NCBI RefSeq assembly: GCF_947486615.1
Contig: NZ_CANKUD010000006.1
Location: 222,325 to 286,324 of the forward strand
DNA from: an uncultured Modestobacter sp.
GTDB lineage: Bacteria > Actinomycetota > Actinomycetes > Mycobacteriales > Geodermatophilaceae
Reading direction: 5' to 3'
DNA length: 64,000 nt
The notes beneath the pieces were generated by a model. That model made no database searches and had not been told where the DNA came from. It saw only the letters and a program-made list of their open reading frames with translations. Each line of letters starts with the position of its first letter. Position 1 is the first letter of the stretch. A program made the translations under genes and the position numbers. Shown in pieces: positions 19,196 through 28,626 of this stretch.

Positions 19196-19651
19196 ATGGA
19201 CCTCCGTCTCGCCCTGGTCACGCCCGAGAACGTCGTCGAGGCCTGTCGTCTGGAGGTCCGACCGGAGCAGCAGGGCGTGGTCGCGCCGGTCGCGGTGTCC
19301 CTCGCCGAGGCCTACGCCAGCCCACGGATCGCGTGGCCGCGGGTGGTCACCGACGGCGACGGCGGGCCGGTCGTGGGGTTCGTGATGGGCGGCTTCGACC
19401 CGGACAACGAGGTCCCGGCGTTCCGCTGCGGCATCTGGCGGCTCACCGTGGCGGCGGCCGCGCAGGGTGCCGGCGTCGGCCGGTTCGCTGTCCAGGCGGT
19501 CGCCGAGGAGGCCCGCCGTCGTGGCAATGACCGGCTGACGGTGCTCTGGGTCCGGCACGACAACGGGCCGGAGGGGTTCTACCGGCACCTGGGCTTCCGT
19601 CCGACGGGGGAGCTGTTCGGTCAGGTGCTCGGCGAGCTGGCGCTGCGGTGA
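19196..19651 (+). CDS. GNAT-family acetyltransferase (SpeG/PaiA-like)
   Basis: 151 residues. It has the [22 protein letters not shown] pattern near the N-terminus seen in polyamine-type acetyltransferases, an acetyl-CoA loop [14 protein letters not shown], and a C-terminal [17 protein letters not shown]. Substrate not predictable. ATG 19196 is chosen over the longer open frame: CAGGCT lies 6 nt upstream. The stop overlaps the next gene (GTGA). Confidence 0.85.
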   Translation: MDLRLALVTPENVVEACRLEVRPEQQGVVAPVAVSLAEAYASPRIAWPRVVTDGDGGPVVGFVMGGFDPDNEVPAFRCGIWRLTVAAAAQGAGVGRFAVQAVAEEARRRGNDRLTVLWVRHDNGPEGFYRHLGFRPTGELFGQVLGELALR

Positions 19652-20241
19652 CCGAGGACGAGCAGCGTTTCCTCGACCTGGTCCTCGCCAACCCGACGGT
19701 CGCCGCGGTGCTGGAGCGGGCGCCGTCCCTGGGGGTGTCGGACTGGTGGCTCACGGCCGGGGTGCTGTTCCAGTCGGTCTGGAACGGGCTCACCGGGCGC
19801 GCCCCGGGGGAGGGCGTCCGGGACGCCGACCTCTTCTACTTCGACGCCGACACCTCCTGGGACGCCGAGGACGCCGTCCTCCGCCGCGGTGCGGAGCTGT
19901 TCGCCGACCTGCCGGTGCCGGTGGAGATCCGCAACGAGGCACGGGTGCACCTCTGGTACGCCGACCGGTTCGGCGTACCCGCGCCCGCGCCGTTCCGCGA
20001 CTGCCGGGACGCGATCGACGCTTTCGCGGCGGTCTGCTGCTGCGTCGGCGTGACGGCCGACGCCGGTGGGCTGCGCGTCTACGCCCCGCACGGCTACGGC
20101 GACCTCTTCGACATGGTGGTGCGGACCAACGGCGGCCCGGCGCCGCGCGACGTCTACGAGGGCAAGGCCGCCCGCTGGCGCCACGAGTGGCCACAGCTCA
20201 CAGTCCTGCCCTGGGAACACTCCGGGCCCCCGCGCGGCTGA
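19648..20241 (+). CDS. nucleotidyltransferase family protein (PF06042-like)
   Basis: 197 residues. The N-terminal half has [17 protein letters not shown] and the Asp pair D59/D61 in RDADLFYFD, which fits the NTP_transf_6 nucleotidyltransferase group; another acidic cluster (DTSWDAED) follows. Substrate and role unknown. GTG 19648 overlaps the acetyltransferase stop, so the two form a cotranslated pair inserted between hisB and hisH. Confidence 0.75.
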   Translation: MTEDEQRFLDLVLANPTVAAVLERAPSLGVSDWWLTAGVLFQSVWNGLTGRAPGEGVRDADLFYFDADTSWDAEDAVLRRGAELFADLPVPVEIRNEARVHLWYADRFGVPAPAPFRDCRDAIDAFAAVCCCVGVTADAGGLRVYAPHGYGDLFDMVVRTNGGPAPRDVYEGKAARWRHEWPQLTVLPWEHSGPPRG

Positions 20242-20245
20242 TGGG

Positions 20246-20251
20246 TAGCGT
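20246..20251 (+). promoter_or_regulatory. -10 element TAGCGT, hisH
   Basis: 7 nt before GTG 20259. It selects that codon over ATG 20241 and GTG 20250 and implies a leaderless hisH transcript. Confidence 0.65.
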
Positions 20252-20258
20252 GGCAGCT

Positions 20259-20897
20259 GTGAAGAAGGTCGTCGTCCTGGACTACGGATCGGGCAACCTG
20301 CGGTCGGCGGAGCGTGCGCTGACCCGGGTCGGCGCCGACGTCACCGTGACCGCCGACCCGCAGGCGGCGCTGGACGCCGACGGCCTCGTCGTCCCCGGGG
20401 TGGGCGCCTACGCCGCCTGCATGGACGGCCTCCGGGCGGTCGACGGGCCGAAGGTGATCGGCCGCCGGCTGGCCGGCGGGCGTCCGGTGCTGGGCATCTG
20501 CGTGGGCATGCAGATCCTGTTCGAGCGCGGCGTCGAGCACGGCCAGGACACCGAGGGGTGCGGTGAGTGGCCCGGGGTGGTCGAGCAGCTGCAGGCGCCG
20601 GTGCTGCCGCACATGGGCTGGAACACCGTGCAGCCGCCGGAGGGCTCGACGCTGTTCGCCGGCCTGACCGACCAGCGCTTCTACTTCGTGCACTCCTACG
20701 GCGTGCGTGAGTTCCCGCTGGCCGAGGTCGGCGTGACCGGGCGGCTGACGCCGCCGTCGGTCACCTGGGCCGAGCACGGTGACCGGTTCGTCGCCGGAGT
20801 GGAGAACGGACCGCTGTCGGCCACCCAGTTCCACCCGGAGAAGAGTGGCGACGCCGGCGCCCAGCTGCTCACCAACTGGCTCGACACCCTGGACTGA
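20259..20897 (+). CDS. hisH: imidazole glycerol phosphate synthase, glutamine amidotransferase subunit
   Basis: 212 residues. It hydrolyses glutamine and channels ammonia to HisF. The class I amidotransferase triad is present: C81 in LGICVGMQ, H192 and E194 in [13 protein letters not shown] opens the protein. GTG 20259 is preferred because TAGCGT lies 7 nt upstream and the protein then starts at the conserved [10 protein letters not shown]. Transcribed separately from hisDCB; the partner hisF is 3.3 kb downstream. Confidence 0.95.
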   Translation: MKKVVVLDYGSGNLRSAERALTRVGADVTVTADPQAALDADGLVVPGVGAYAACMDGLRAVDGPKVIGRRLAGGRPVLGICVGMQILFERGVEHGQDTEGCGEWPGVVEQLQAPVLPHMGWNTVQPPEGSTLFAGLTDQRFYFVHSYGVREFPLAEVGVTGRLTPPSVTWAEHGDRFVAGVENGPLSATQFHPEKSGDAGAQLLTNWLDTLD

Positions 20898-20907
20898 CGG
20901 GCCTCGA

Positions 20908-21612
20908 TCAGGGCAGGGCGAGCAGTCGGAGAGCGAGGAACCCAGGGCGCCTGCTGAGCTCCGCGTGCTCGGCGGGCCACTTCCGGCGCATGCTCTCGGG
21001 CGGGCGCGGCTCGACGAGCCGCTGGATGACGAATCCCGCGTCCGTCGCCGCGGCGCAGAAGTCGGACAGCGGTTCGCGCCAGAAGCGCACCTCCTGGTCA
21101 CCCGAGGCGAACGCCCACGTGTCGGTCTCCAGCGCACGGTCGAAGTAGGAGCCGCCCTTGCGGAGCCAGTCGGTGGTCGGGTGCTGCGTGGAGACGACGG
21201 CGGCCCCGCCGGGGCGCAGCACCCGGTGCAGCTCGGTGAAGGCAGCCTGCCGATCCTCGACGTAGTGGATGGCGAGCGCGCACACCACCAGGTCGACGGC
21301 GTCGTCCGGGTAGGGGAGCGGCTGGTCCAGCCGGGCCAGGTCGATCCGGGCCCGGTTCCCGACCCGTGCCCGGGCCAACTCGACCATCGCCGCGCTGGCG
21401 TCGAACCCGATGACCTCGGCGCCGCGCGCCAGCAGCGCCTCCGCGTACAGGCCGGGACCACACCCGGCGTCCAGCACCCGCCGGCCCGCGACGTCCCCGA
21501 GCAGGTCGAGCACCGCCGGCCGGTCGTAGTGCGCGTTGTAGGCGTTGTCCTCGGCGTGGGCGCGGAACTCGTCGGCCACCCGGTCGTAGAAGCGCCACAG
21601 CTCGTCGGCCAC
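20908..21612 (-). CDS. class I SAM-dependent methyltransferase
   Basis: 234 residues. SAM-binding motif I is VLDAGCGPGLYAEAL, followed by GFDASAAMVELAR, DLVVCALAIHYVED and the post-motif VLRPGGAAVVSTQHP, as in small-molecule/UbiE-type methyltransferases. Substrate unknown. GTG 21612 has TACGGT (complement of 21619-21624) 6 nt upstream. Its stop is 11 bp from the convergent hisH stop. Confidence 0.88.
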   Translation of the reverse strand: MADELWRFYDRVADEFRAHAEDNAYNAHYDRPAVLDLLGDVAGRRVLDAGCGPGLYAEALLARGAEVIGFDASAAMVELARARVGNRARIDLARLDQPLPYPDDAVDLVVCALAIHYVEDRQAAFTELHRVLRPGGAAVVSTQHPTTDWLRKGGSYFDRALETDTWAFASGDQEVRFWREPLSDFCAAATDAGFVIQRLVEPRPPESMRRKWPAEHAELSRRPGFLALRLLALP

Positions 21613-21618
21613 CCGGCG

Positions 21619-21624
21619 ACCGTA
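21619..21624 (-). promoter_or_regulatory. -10 element TACGGT, methyltransferase gene
   Basis: 6 nt before GTG 21612 on the minus strand. The same GGCTACGGTCGCC string precedes the methyltransferase at 25888. Confidence 0.6.
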
Positions 21625-21659
21625 GCCAGGAACCGGACCCCGGGGCGGTGATCGCGCCC

Positions 21660-22433
21660 TCAGCTGCGCAGGTAGGACGCCCCGTTGACGTCGATGATCG
21701 TGCCGGTGGAGAACCGGGCCCCCGGCGAGGCGAGCCAGAGCACCGCTGAGGCGACCTCCTCCGGCCGGGCCACCCGACCGTAGGGCGACTGCGCGCGGAC
21801 GGCGTCCCCACCCGGTCCGTCGAGCACCTCGCGGGCCATCTCGGTCTGCACGAAGCCCGGGGCGACCGTGCCGACCGAGATGCCGTGCGGGGCCAGGGCG
21901 AGGGCCATGGACTGGCCGAAGGCGTTCAGCCCGGCCTTCGAGGCGCCGTAGGCAGGGGTGTTCGGCTCTCCGCGGAAGGCGCCACGACTGGAGACGTTGA
22001 CCACTGCGCCACCGCCGGCGGCGATCAGGTGCGGCAGCGCGCGGAAGGTGGCGTTGGCCGGGCCGAGCAGGTTCACCGCCAGGGTGCGCTCCCAGGTCTG
22101 CTGCCACTGCGCGTAGTCGACCTCCAGCGGCGGGTGGGCGGTGAAGACCGCGGCGTTGTTGACCAGCACCTGCAAGCCGCCCAGTGCCTCGGCGGCCTCA
22201 TCGACGGCGCGGCCGATCGCCTCGGCGTCGGCGACGTCGGCGGTGACCACGGTGTGGCCCTCGCCGGGCAGCTCGTCGCGGACCGCCTCGGCCTGCTCCC
22301 GGGAGGTGTTGGCGTGCACCGCCACCCGGTCGCCCTGCGCGGCGAAGGCCAGTGCGATGGCCCGGCCGATGCCGCGGGAGGCGCCGGTCACCAGGACGGC
22401 GCGGGAGGTCGTCGACTGCTCGTTCGAGGTCAC
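21660..22433 (-). CDS. short-chain dehydrogenase/reductase
   Basis: 257 residues, classical SDR. The cofactor motif is TGASRGIG, with NNAAVF at the structural NNAG position, the catalytic Ser in VNVSSRGA, and YGASK (Y-x-x-x-K). The residues after beta2 (HANTSR) lean toward NADP(H). The closest functional type could be FabG-like 3-oxoacyl reductase, but the substrate cannot be assigned. GTG 22433 is chosen; the frame is open further upstream into the nitroreductase gene. 16 bp downstream of that gene, probably one operon. Confidence 0.88.
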   Translation of the reverse strand: MTSNEQSTTSRAVLVTGASRGIGRAIALAFAAQGDRVAVHANTSREQAEAVRDELPGEGHTVVTADVADAEAIGRAVDEAAEALGGLQVLVNNAAVFTAHPPLEVDYAQWQQTWERTLAVNLLGPANATFRALPHLIAAGGGAVVNVSSRGAFRGEPNTPAYGASKAGLNAFGQSMALALAPHGISVGTVAPGFVQTEMAREVLDGPGGDAVRAQSPYGRVARPEEVASAVLWLASPGARFSTGTIIDVNGASYLRS

Positions 22434-22449
22434 GGGGGGAGTCAACCAG

Positions 22450-23049
22450 TCACCAGGTGCCCCGGTGCACGACCTCGTCCAGCCCCCGCCGGCCACGCTT
22501 GAGGGAGGGCGACCGCCTGTCCTCGGCGCCGGGGTAACCGACCGAGACGCAGCCGATCGGGGTGTAGGCCGCCGGCACGCCGAACGCATCGCGGAAGCCG
22601 TCGATCCGCTCGGGTGGCACGCCGAAGAAGCAGGCCCCCAGGCCCTCGTCGACCGCGGTGAGCAGCATGAGCAGCGACGCCATCCCGGCGTCGACGTCCC
22701 AGTAGGGCACCGGCCAGCGGGCCTCGTCCCGGTCGGTCCAGCCCTTGTCCGGCTCGGCGTACCGCTCCAGGTAGGCGGCCTTGTGCGAGAGCGGCACGAT
22801 CAGCAGTGGTGCCCGGCGCATCCGGCTCAGCCAGCCGTCGGGGGCGCCGCCGTCGGTGGTCGCGGCCCAGAACCGGTCGCGCTCCTCCGGCGTCTCCAGC
22901 ACCAGGAACGCCCAGCCCTGGCTGAACCCGGCCGAGGGTGCCCGGATCGCGTGCTCCAGCAACCGCTCGCGGACCTCGGCCGGCACCGGCCGGTCGGGGT
23001 CATAGTCGCGGACCATGCGGCGGCGGCGGACGGCGTCCCGGAACTCCAT
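22450..23049 (-). CDS. nitroreductase-family FMN oxidoreductase
   Basis: 199 residues. The N-terminal FMN-binding pattern (RDAVRRRRMVRDYDPDRPV), the APSAGFSQGW loop and the C-terminal PIGCVSVGYPGAEDRR fit the nitroreductase superfamily (NAD(P)H-dependent flavin enzymes, some acting in F420 or dehalogenase chemistry). Substrate unknown. ATG 23049 has only a weak GGGTGG upstream. Divergent from priA with a 60-bp spacer that must hold both promoters. Confidence 0.88.
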   Translation of the reverse strand: MEFRDAVRRRRMVRDYDPDRPVPAEVRERLLEHAIRAPSAGFSQGWAFLVLETPEERDRFWAATTDGGAPDGWLSRMRRAPLLIVPLSHKAAYLERYAEPDKGWTDRDEARWPVPYWDVDAGMASLLMLLTAVDEGLGACFFGVPPERIDGFRDAFGVPAAYTPIGCVSVGYPGAEDRRSPSLKRGRRGLDEVVHRGTW

Positions 23050-23097
23050 GCCGCCACCCTGCCGCAGCGGTCCGACAGGACCGTCAGTGGCGTTCCC

Positions 23098-23103
23098 TAG
23101 GCT
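23098..23103 (+). promoter_or_regulatory. -10 element TAGGCT, priA
   Basis: 6 nt before GTG 23110; leaderless arrangement. Confidence 0.65.
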
Positions 23104-23109
23104 GGACCC

Positions 23110-23844
23110 GTGCCGAAGCTGGAGCTGCTCCCCGCCGTCGACGTCGCCGACGGCCTCGCCGTCCGTCTGGTCCAGGGGGAGGCCGGCAGCGAGACCTCCT
23201 ACGGCGACCCGCTCGAGGCCGCGATGGCCTGGCAGCGGGACGGCGCCGAGTGGGTCCACCTGGTCGACCTCGACGCCGCCTTCGGCCGCGGTTCCAACCG
23301 CGAGCTGCTGGCCCGTGTGGTGGGCGCCCTGGACGTCGACGTGGAGCTCTCCGGCGGCATCCGGGACGACGAGTCGCTGGCCGCCGCGCTGTCCACCGGC
23401 TGCAAGCGGGTGAACCTGGGCACCGCCGCGCTCGAGTCGCCGGAGTGGTGCGCGCGGGCCATCGCCGAGCACGGCGACCGGATCGCCGTCGGCCTGGACG
23501 TGCGCGGCACCCGGCTGGCCGCCCGCGGCTGGACCAAGGAGGGCGGCGAGCTGTACGAGACCCTCGCCCGGCTGGACGACGAGGGCTGCGCCCGGTACGT
23601 GGTCACCGACATCACCAAGGACGGCACGCTGCGCGGCCCGAACCTGGAGCTGCTGCGCGAGGTCTGCGCCGCCACCCCGCGCCCGGTGGTGGCCTCCGGC
23701 GGCGTCAGCTCGCTGGAGGACATCCGCGCCCTGGCCGGGCTGACCGGCATCGGCGTCGAGGGTGCGATCGTCGGCAAAGCGCTCTACGCCGGCCAGTTCA
23801 CCCTCCCCGAGGCGCTGGCGCTGACCGCCGAGGTGGCCGGATGA
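23110..23844 (+). CDS. priA: phosphoribosyl isomerase A (HisA/TrpF bifunctional)
   Basis: (beta-alpha)8 barrel, 244 residues. In actinobacteria PriA isomerises both ProFAR (histidine) and PRA (tryptophan). The N-terminal catalytic Asp lies in [10 protein letters not shown], phosphate loops in GGIRDD and VASGGVSS, and the second Asp in [10 protein letters not shown]. The dual role is inferred from lineage and from the absence of a trpF beside trpCBA. The stop overlaps ridA by 4 bp. The start is GTG 23110 with TAGGCT 6 nt upstream. Confidence 0.93.
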   Translation: MPKLELLPAVDVADGLAVRLVQGEAGSETSYGDPLEAAMAWQRDGAEWVHLVDLDAAFGRGSNRELLARVVGALDVDVELSGGIRDDESLAAALSTGCKRVNLGTAALESPEWCARAIAEHGDRIAVGLDVRGTRLAARGWTKEGGELYETLARLDDEGCARYVVTDITKDGTLRGPNLELLREVCAATPRPVVASGGVSSLEDIRALAGLTGIGVEGAIVGKALYAGQFTLPEALALTAEVAG

Positions 23845-24230
23845 GCGCCGTCCGGCTCGGCTCTGGGGCGCCCTGGGAGACGGTCGTCGGCTACAGCCGG
23901 GTCGTCGCAGCCGGCGACTCGGCGTGGGTGAGCGGCACGACGGCCACGGTCGACGGTGCGGTTGTGCACCCTGGTGATGCGGCGGCCCAGACGCGGGTGG
24001 CGCTGACCGGCGTCCAGCGTGCGCTGGCCGACGCCGGCTTCGCCCTCGGCGACGTGGTCCGCACCCGCGTGTACGTCACCGACATCAGCGAGTGGGAGAC
24101 GGTCGGGCGGGTGCACGGGGAGTTCTTCGGCGACGTGCGGCCGGCCACCTCGATGGTGCAGGTGGCCGCGCTGATCGACCCGGCGATGCTGGTCGAGGTC
24201 GAGGCGGACGCCGTGCGGGGTGCGGCATGA
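23841..24230 (+). CDS. RidA-family (YjgF/YER057c/UK114) protein
   Basis: 129 residues, about the usual size. The pattern [36 protein letters not shown] and [11 protein letters not shown], with a near C-terminal VEVEADAV, is that of Rid proteins. RidA members hydrolyse reactive enamines/imines; the canonical Arg is represented by R in VRTRVYVTD. It is translationally coupled on both sides: ATG overlaps the priA stop and its stop overlaps the hisF start. Confidence 0.88.
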   Translation: MSAVRLGSGAPWETVVGYSRVVAAGDSAWVSGTTATVDGAVVHPGDAAAQTRVALTGVQRALADAGFALGDVVRTRVYVTDISEWETVGRVHGEFFGDVRPATSMVQVAALIDPAMLVEVEADAVRGAA

Positions 24231-25021
24231 GCCTGGCCGTGCGGGTGATCCCGTGCCTGGACGTCGACGCCGGCCGGGTGGTCAAGGGCGTGAACTTCGT
24301 CGACCTGGTGGACGCCGGCGACCCGGTGGAGATGGCCCGGGTCTACGACGCCGAAGGCGCCGACGAGCTCACCTTCCTGGACATCACCGCGTCCTCCGGC
24401 AGCCGGGAGACCACCTACGACGTCGTCCGGCGCACCGCGGAGAGCGTGTTCATCCCGCTCACCGTCGGTGGGGGCGTGCGCAGCGTCGCCGACGTCGACA
24501 AGCTGCTGCGGGCCGGCGCGGACAAGGTCGCGGTGAACACCGCGGCGGTCGACCGTCCCGAGCTGATCGCCGAGATCGCCGACCGGTTCGGCAACCAGGT
24601 GCTGGTGCTCAGCCTGGACGCCCGCCGGGTGCGCGACGGGGCGCGCACCGACTCCGGCTTCGAGATCACCACGCACGGCGGACGCCGCGGCACCGGCCGG
24701 GACGCCGTCGAGTGGGTGGTGCAGGCCGCCGAGCTGGGCGTGGGCGAGGTGCTGCTCAACTCCATGGACGCCGACGGCACCCGGGCCGGCTTCGACACCG
24801 AGCTGATCTCCGCGGTCCGCCGCGAGGTCACCGTCCCGCTGATCGCCAGCGGGGGAGCGGGCGCGGTCGACCACTTCCCGCCGGCGGTCGCGGCCGGCGC
24901 GGACGCGGTGCTCGCCGCCAGCGTCTTCCACTTCGGCCAGCTGCGGGTCGGCGACGTGAAGGCCGGGCTCGACGCCGCCGGCGTGCCCATCCGGCACGAG
25001 GCCGACCGCCCGCTCGCCTGA
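24227..25021 (+). CDS. hisF: imidazole glycerol phosphate synthase, cyclase subunit
   Basis: 264 residues, (beta-alpha)8 barrel. It uses ammonia from HisH to make imidazoleglycerol phosphate and AICAR. Catalytic Asp residues lie in VIPCLDVD and [16 protein letters not shown] and ASGGAGAV are phosphate-binding loops. ATG 24227 overlaps the ridA stop (ATGA). Last gene of the priA-ridA-hisF set. Confidence 0.96.
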   Translation: MSLAVRVIPCLDVDAGRVVKGVNFVDLVDAGDPVEMARVYDAEGADELTFLDITASSGSRETTYDVVRRTAESVFIPLTVGGGVRSVADVDKLLRAGADKVAVNTAAVDRPELIAEIADRFGNQVLVLSLDARRVRDGARTDSGFEITTHGGRRGTGRDAVEWVVQAAELGVGEVLLNSMDADGTRAGFDTELISAVRREVTVPLIASGGAGAVDHFPPAVAAGADAVLAASVFHFGQLRVGDVKAGLDAAGVPIRHEADRPLA

Positions 25022-25159
25022 GCCAGGGGCGGCTCTCGCCGCCTCGGTGGTGGGCTGCGCCGTCTCGTCTGGCCGCCCGCCGGGACATCAGTGCCGCTCG
25101 GGCCGTTGCGGTCCGTTGGAGGCGGGGTGTCCGTCGTGAGCCAGCCGTGCCGGGAGCGG

Positions 25160-25888
25160 TCAGTCCGGGCGGTGGGCGATGACGACGAGCTCGCGGCCCG
25201 GCCGGTCAGGGGCGTCCCGGACGTCGTCGACGACCAGCCCGGCCGCAGTCACCGACCCCACCAACTCGGCACGGGTGCGGAAGCGGAGCGTGGAGTCCGA
25301 CGTCAGCACGGCGCCGTCGCTGCCGAAGACGAAGGTCCACCGGAAGGAGACCAGGTCGCCCCGCACCGCCAGCACCTCCACCCACGTCTCGACCGGGCCG
25401 ATGCCAGGCACGACCGCCGAGGTGTACGACCGTTCCCGGTCCCACTCCTCCCACGCCCGCCGAGCCGGGTCCCGACTCTCGAACGCCAGCCGGCCGCCCG
25501 GCCGGAGGGCGTGGCGGGCCGCGTGCAGCGTCGCCGTCCACTCGGCGTCGGTGCCGAAGACCTGCGCCACGTTCGCGGTCATGGTCACCAGGTCGACGGC
25601 GAGTGGCGGCAGCGTGGAGACGTCGCCGACCACCCACTCGACCAGCTCGGCAGCCGGCTTCCGCCGCGCTACCGCGATCGACGCCGCAGCCGGGTCGAGC
25701 GCCGTGACCGCCACACCGCGGTCGGCGAGCAGGCAGGCGAAGGTGCCCGTGCCGCACCCGATGTCGAGTACGGCTCGCGCCCCGACCTCGTCGACCAGCG
25801 CCGCGTACGGCTCGAGGTCGGAACGGTCGGGGTCCAACGGGTCGTACACCTCGGCGAGTCGCGGGTCGGCGAAGATCGGGTCCACCAC
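25160..25888 (-). CDS. class I SAM-dependent methyltransferase
   Basis: 242 residues. SAM motif I reads AVLDIGCGTGTFACLLADRG, then TALDPAAASI, DLVTMTANVAQVF and the post-motif HALRPGGRLAFESRDP. The C-terminal half is a beta-rich substrate domain. Substrate unknown. GTG 25888 has TACGGT 6 nt upstream on its strand, identical in context to the methyltransferase at 21612. Convergent with hisF. Confidence 0.87.
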   Translation of the reverse strand: MVDPIFADPRLAEVYDPLDPDRSDLEPYAALVDEVGARAVLDIGCGTGTFACLLADRGVAVTALDPAAASIAVARRKPAAELVEWVVGDVSTLPPLAVDLVTMTANVAQVFGTDAEWTATLHAARHALRPGGRLAFESRDPARRAWEEWDRERSYTSAVVPGIGPVETWVEVLAVRGDLVSFRWTFVFGSDGAVLTSDSTLRFRTRAELVGSVTAAGLVVDDVRDAPDRPGRELVVIAHRPD

Positions 25889-25894
25889 GCGGCG

Positions 25895-25900
25895 ACCGTA
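25895..25900 (-). promoter_or_regulatory. -10 element TACGGT, methyltransferase gene
   Basis: 6 nt before GTG 25888 on the minus strand; leaderless arrangement. Confidence 0.6.
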
Positions 25901-25946
25901 GGCGCCCCCGCGCCGGCTGCCCAGCCGGTTTCCCGGCGTCGCCGGA

Positions 25947-26576
25947 TCAGTCGACGACGAGGTCCACGCAGGCGACGTCGCGGCGGCCGCTCACCCAGAG
26001 CAGCACCTCCAGCGGGGCACCGACCACCGTGGTCGTCGGCTCGCCGTCGTGCAGTCGCCGCTCGCTGCCGGCTGCGCCGTCCGGCACGTCGCTGCGCCGC
26101 ACCAGCAGGCCACCGGCCGGCCGGGAGGACGCCCGGCCGCGGGCCAGGAAGGGCACCGTCCGCCACAGCTGGTCCTGCACGGCGCGCGGCAGGTCCCGCG
26201 GCGCCCAGCCCGGCTGTGCCCGCCGGACGTCCTCGTGGTGGATGACGAACTCGGCGGTGTTGGCCAGCCGGTCCACGGCCGGCCAGGCGGTCGGGACCCA
26301 GGAGGGCGGACCGGACCGGACGCCGGCCACCAGCTGCTCGAAGGGCGCCCGGCTGCGTGCGTGGGTGTGCACCCGCTCGGTCCACCGGGTGAAGGGGCCA
26401 CCCAGTGCGTAGCCCGGCATGGCGTCCGGACGCCGGTCGCGGACCACCAGGTGGGCGGCGATGTCCTGCGTCGTCCACCCCGCGCAGCAGGTGGGCTGGT
26501 CGGGCCCGAGCTGGTCGAGCAGATCAGCCAGCGCGGCTCGCTCCGACTGCGACACGGGCACGGCAGAGGTCGGCAC
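25947..26576 (-). CDS. TIGR03085-like metal-binding protein (DinB/maleylpyruvate isomerase superfamily)
   Basis: 209 residues. The N-terminal CCAGWTTQDIAAHLVVRDRRPDA pattern and EFVIHHEDVRRAQ give the conserved His residues (His in AAHLV and HHED) that bind metal in the DinB-like mycothiol-dependent isomerase fold. Members are common in actinobacteria and mostly uncharacterised. GTG 26576 has TAGCCT (complement of 26583-26588) 6 nt upstream. Confidence 0.82.
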   Translation of the reverse strand: MPTSAVPVSQSERAALADLLDQLGPDQPTCCAGWTTQDIAAHLVVRDRRPDAMPGYALGGPFTRWTERVHTHARSRAPFEQLVAGVRSGPPSWVPTAWPAVDRLANTAEFVIHHEDVRRAQPGWAPRDLPRAVQDQLWRTVPFLARGRASSRPAGGLLVRRSDVPDGAAGSERRLHDGEPTTTVVGAPLEVLLWVSGRRDVACVDLVVD

Positions 26577-26582
26577 GCACCG

Positions 26583-26588
26583 AGGCTA
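26583..26588 (-). promoter_or_regulatory. -10 element TAGCCT, TIGR03085-like gene
   Basis: 6 nt before GTG 26576 on the minus strand; leaderless arrangement. Confidence 0.6.
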
Positions 26589-26647
26589 TGCCAGCCGCGG
26601 CTCCCGGGGGCAGGCAGCAGAAGCCCACACCGCGCGGCACCGATCCG

Positions 26648-26681
26648 CCGAGCGGCCATGTTCGCCGACATGTCCGCTCGG
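26648..26681. repeat. CATGT-TCGCCG-ACATG palindrome, copy 1
   Basis: Arms 26648-26661 and 26668-26681 match at 13 of 14 positions around the loop TCGCCG. The core recurs reverse-complemented at 37194-37219. It lies in the divergent region between the TIGR03085-like gene and the ABC exporter, so it may be a repeat or an operator. Confidence 0.65.
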
Positions 26682-26787
26682 GGCGTCGGCCTCGGCCGCA
26701 CGGGGCGTCGTCCGGCGCGGCCGGGTCCGCCGACACGGCCGCGCCGGCAGTCATTCGAAAGCCGTTAGGAGGGGTAACCAAGTCGCG

Positions 26788-26793
26788 TAGGCT
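26788..26793 (+). promoter_or_regulatory. candidate -10 TAGGCT, ABC exporter operon
   Basis: About 36 nt before GTG 26830. A leader with the GGAGG ribosome site at 26819-26823 follows. Confidence 0.5.
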
Positions 26794-26829
26794 GGGGCCA
26801 CCGATCGCACCACCCACCGGAGGACACCT

Positions 26830-28626
26830 GTGCCGCGCCGCAGAGAAGCCGTTGTCCGGCGCGGGCTCGGGCACGTCCGCCGGGCCATCCGGGAGCAGCC
26901 CGGCATCTTCACCCTCGCCCTGCTGGGCAGCAGCCTCTACGGCGGCATGACGGTGGCCAGCGCCTACGTCATCGGCGGCATCACCGACCGGGTGCTGCTG
27001 CCGGCCTTCGACGAGGGGGCCACCACCACCGCGGCGCTGAGCCTGGCCGCCCTGGCGATCCTGGTCGTCGCCGTCCTCAAGATCGTCGGGATCATCGGCC
27101 GGCGGCTGTTCGCCGGGATGATGACCTACCGGCTGCAGGCCGACTACCGCCGCCGGGTCACCGGCCAGTACCTCCGGCTGCCGCTGTCCTGGCACCAGCG
27201 GCACCCCACCGGTCAGCTGCTGTCCAACGCCAACTCCGACGTAGAGTCCGCCTGGTTCTTCGTCTCCCCGCTGCCCTTCGCCTGCGGCGCCCTGGTCATG
27301 ATCGCCATCACCGCGGTCGCGCTGGTGCTCACCGACCCGCTGCTGGCGATCGTCGGTCTGGTCGTCTTCCCGCTGGTCTTCGTGATCAACGCGGTCTACA
27401 GCCAGGTGATGTCCCCGCGGATGGCCCGGGCCCAGCAGCTGCGCGCCGAGGTCAGCGAGATCGCCCACGAGAGCTTCGACGCCGCGCTGGTGGTGAAGAC
27501 CCTGGGTCGCGAGTCCAGCGAGACCACCCGCTTCGCGGCCAAGGCCGACGAGCTGCGCGACGGGCTGGTCGCCGTCGGCCGGGTCCGCGGCCTGTTCGAC
27601 CCGATCATGGAGGCGCTGCCGAACCTGGGCACCCTCGCCGTCCTGCTGGTCGGTGCCGAGCGGGTGGCCGGCGGTGCCGCCGAGGCCGGCGACCTGGTGT
27701 CGATCGCCTACCTGTTCACCCTGCTCGCCCTGCCGATCCGGGCGATCGGCTGGGTGCTCGCCGACCTGCCCCGGGCGATGGCCGGCTTCGACCGGGTCAC
27801 CCCGGTGCTCGAGGCGACCGGGGAGATCCCGCACGGCCCGGACGCCGCCCCCGGCGGCGACCGCGGCGCCGAGCTCGGCCTGCGCGAGGTCGGCTACCGG
27901 TTCGAGGGCGCTGCCCGTCCCACCCTGGACGGCGTCACCTTCGACGTCACCGCCGGCCGGACGCTGGCCGTCGTCGGCCCCACCGGGTCGGGCAAGTCCA
28001 CCCTCGCCGGACTGCTCGTGCGGCTGACCGACCCCGACACCGGCGCGGTGCTGCTGGACGGCGTCGACCTGCGCACCGTGCGGGAGGGCGAGGTGAGCAG
28101 CCAGGTCGCCTTCGTCGCGCAGTCCACCTTCCTGTTCGACGACACCGTCCGGGACAACATCACCCTCGGCGGCCCGTTCTCCGACGAGCAGGTGCACGAG
28201 GCGCTGCGGATCGCCGCCGCCGACGACTTCGTGGCCCGGCTGCCCGACGGCCTGGACACCCGGGTGGGGGAGCGCGGTGCCAGCCTCTCCGGCGGTCAGC
28301 GCCAGCGGCTCGCGCTGGCCCGCGCCGTCGTCCGGCGGCCACGTTTGCTGGTGCTGGACGACGCCACCAGCGCGGTCGACCCCTCGGTGGAGGCCCGCAT
28401 CCTGGACGCGCTGCGGGCCAGCGACCGCCCGGCGACGGTGGTCGTGGTGGCCTACCGGCAGGCCACGATCGCGCTGGCCGACGAGGTGGTCTGGATCGAG
28501 AACGGCCGGCTGGTCGCCCGCGGCAGCCACGAGCAACTGCTCGCCCAGGTGCCCGGTTACGTCCGCCTGGTGCGCGCCTACCAGGCCGAACCGGCCGAGC
28601 CCGCGCGCACGGAGGTGCCCGCGTGA
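26830..28626 (+). CDS. ABC exporter half-transporter with degenerate catalytic site
   Basis: 598 residues: six-helix exporter domain (about 25-325) and nucleotide-binding domain. Walker A GPTGSGKST has K389 and the signature is LSGGQ. Walker B is LLVLDD, so the usual catalytic Glu is D511, and the switch His is Tyr (Y542 in VVAYRQ). These are the marks of the non-hydrolysing site in heterodimeric exporters. The partner is the next gene, which supplies the complementary residues. GTG 26830 has GGAGG at 26819. Substrate unknown; multidrug or lipid export is typical. Confidence 0.9.
   Translation: MPRRREAVVRRGLGHVRRAIREQPGIFTLALLGSSLYGGMTVASAYVIGGITDRVLLPAFDEGATTTAALSLAALAILVVAVLKIVGIIGRRLFAGMMTYRLQADYRRRVTGQYLRLPLSWHQRHPTGQLLSNANSDVESAWFFVSPLPFACGALVMIAITAVALVLTDPLLAIVGLVVFPLVFVINAVYSQVMSPRMARAQQLRAEVSEIAHESFDAALVVKTLGRESSETTRFAAKADELRDGLVAVGRVRGLFDPIMEALPNLGTLAVLLVGAERVAGGAAEAGDLVSIAYLFTLLALPIRAIGWVLADLPRAMAGFDRVTPVLEATGEIPHGPDAAPGGDRGAELGLREVGYRFEGAARPTLDGVTFDVTAGRTLAVVGPTGSGKSTLAGLLVRLTDPDTGAVLLDGVDLRTVREGEVSSQVAFVAQSTFLFDDTVRDNITLGGPFSDEQVHEALRIAAADDFVARLPDGLDTRVGERGASLSGGQRQRLALARAVVRRPRLLVLDDATSAVDPSVEARILDALRASDRPATVVVVAYRQATIALADEVVWIENGRLVARGSHEQLLAQVPGYVRLVRAYQAEPAEPARTEVPA

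Noticed and set aside
20241..20258. ATG 20241 as hisH start
   Set aside because: TAGCGT 7 nt before GTG 20259 and alignment of [10 protein letters not shown] at the N-terminus favour the later codon.
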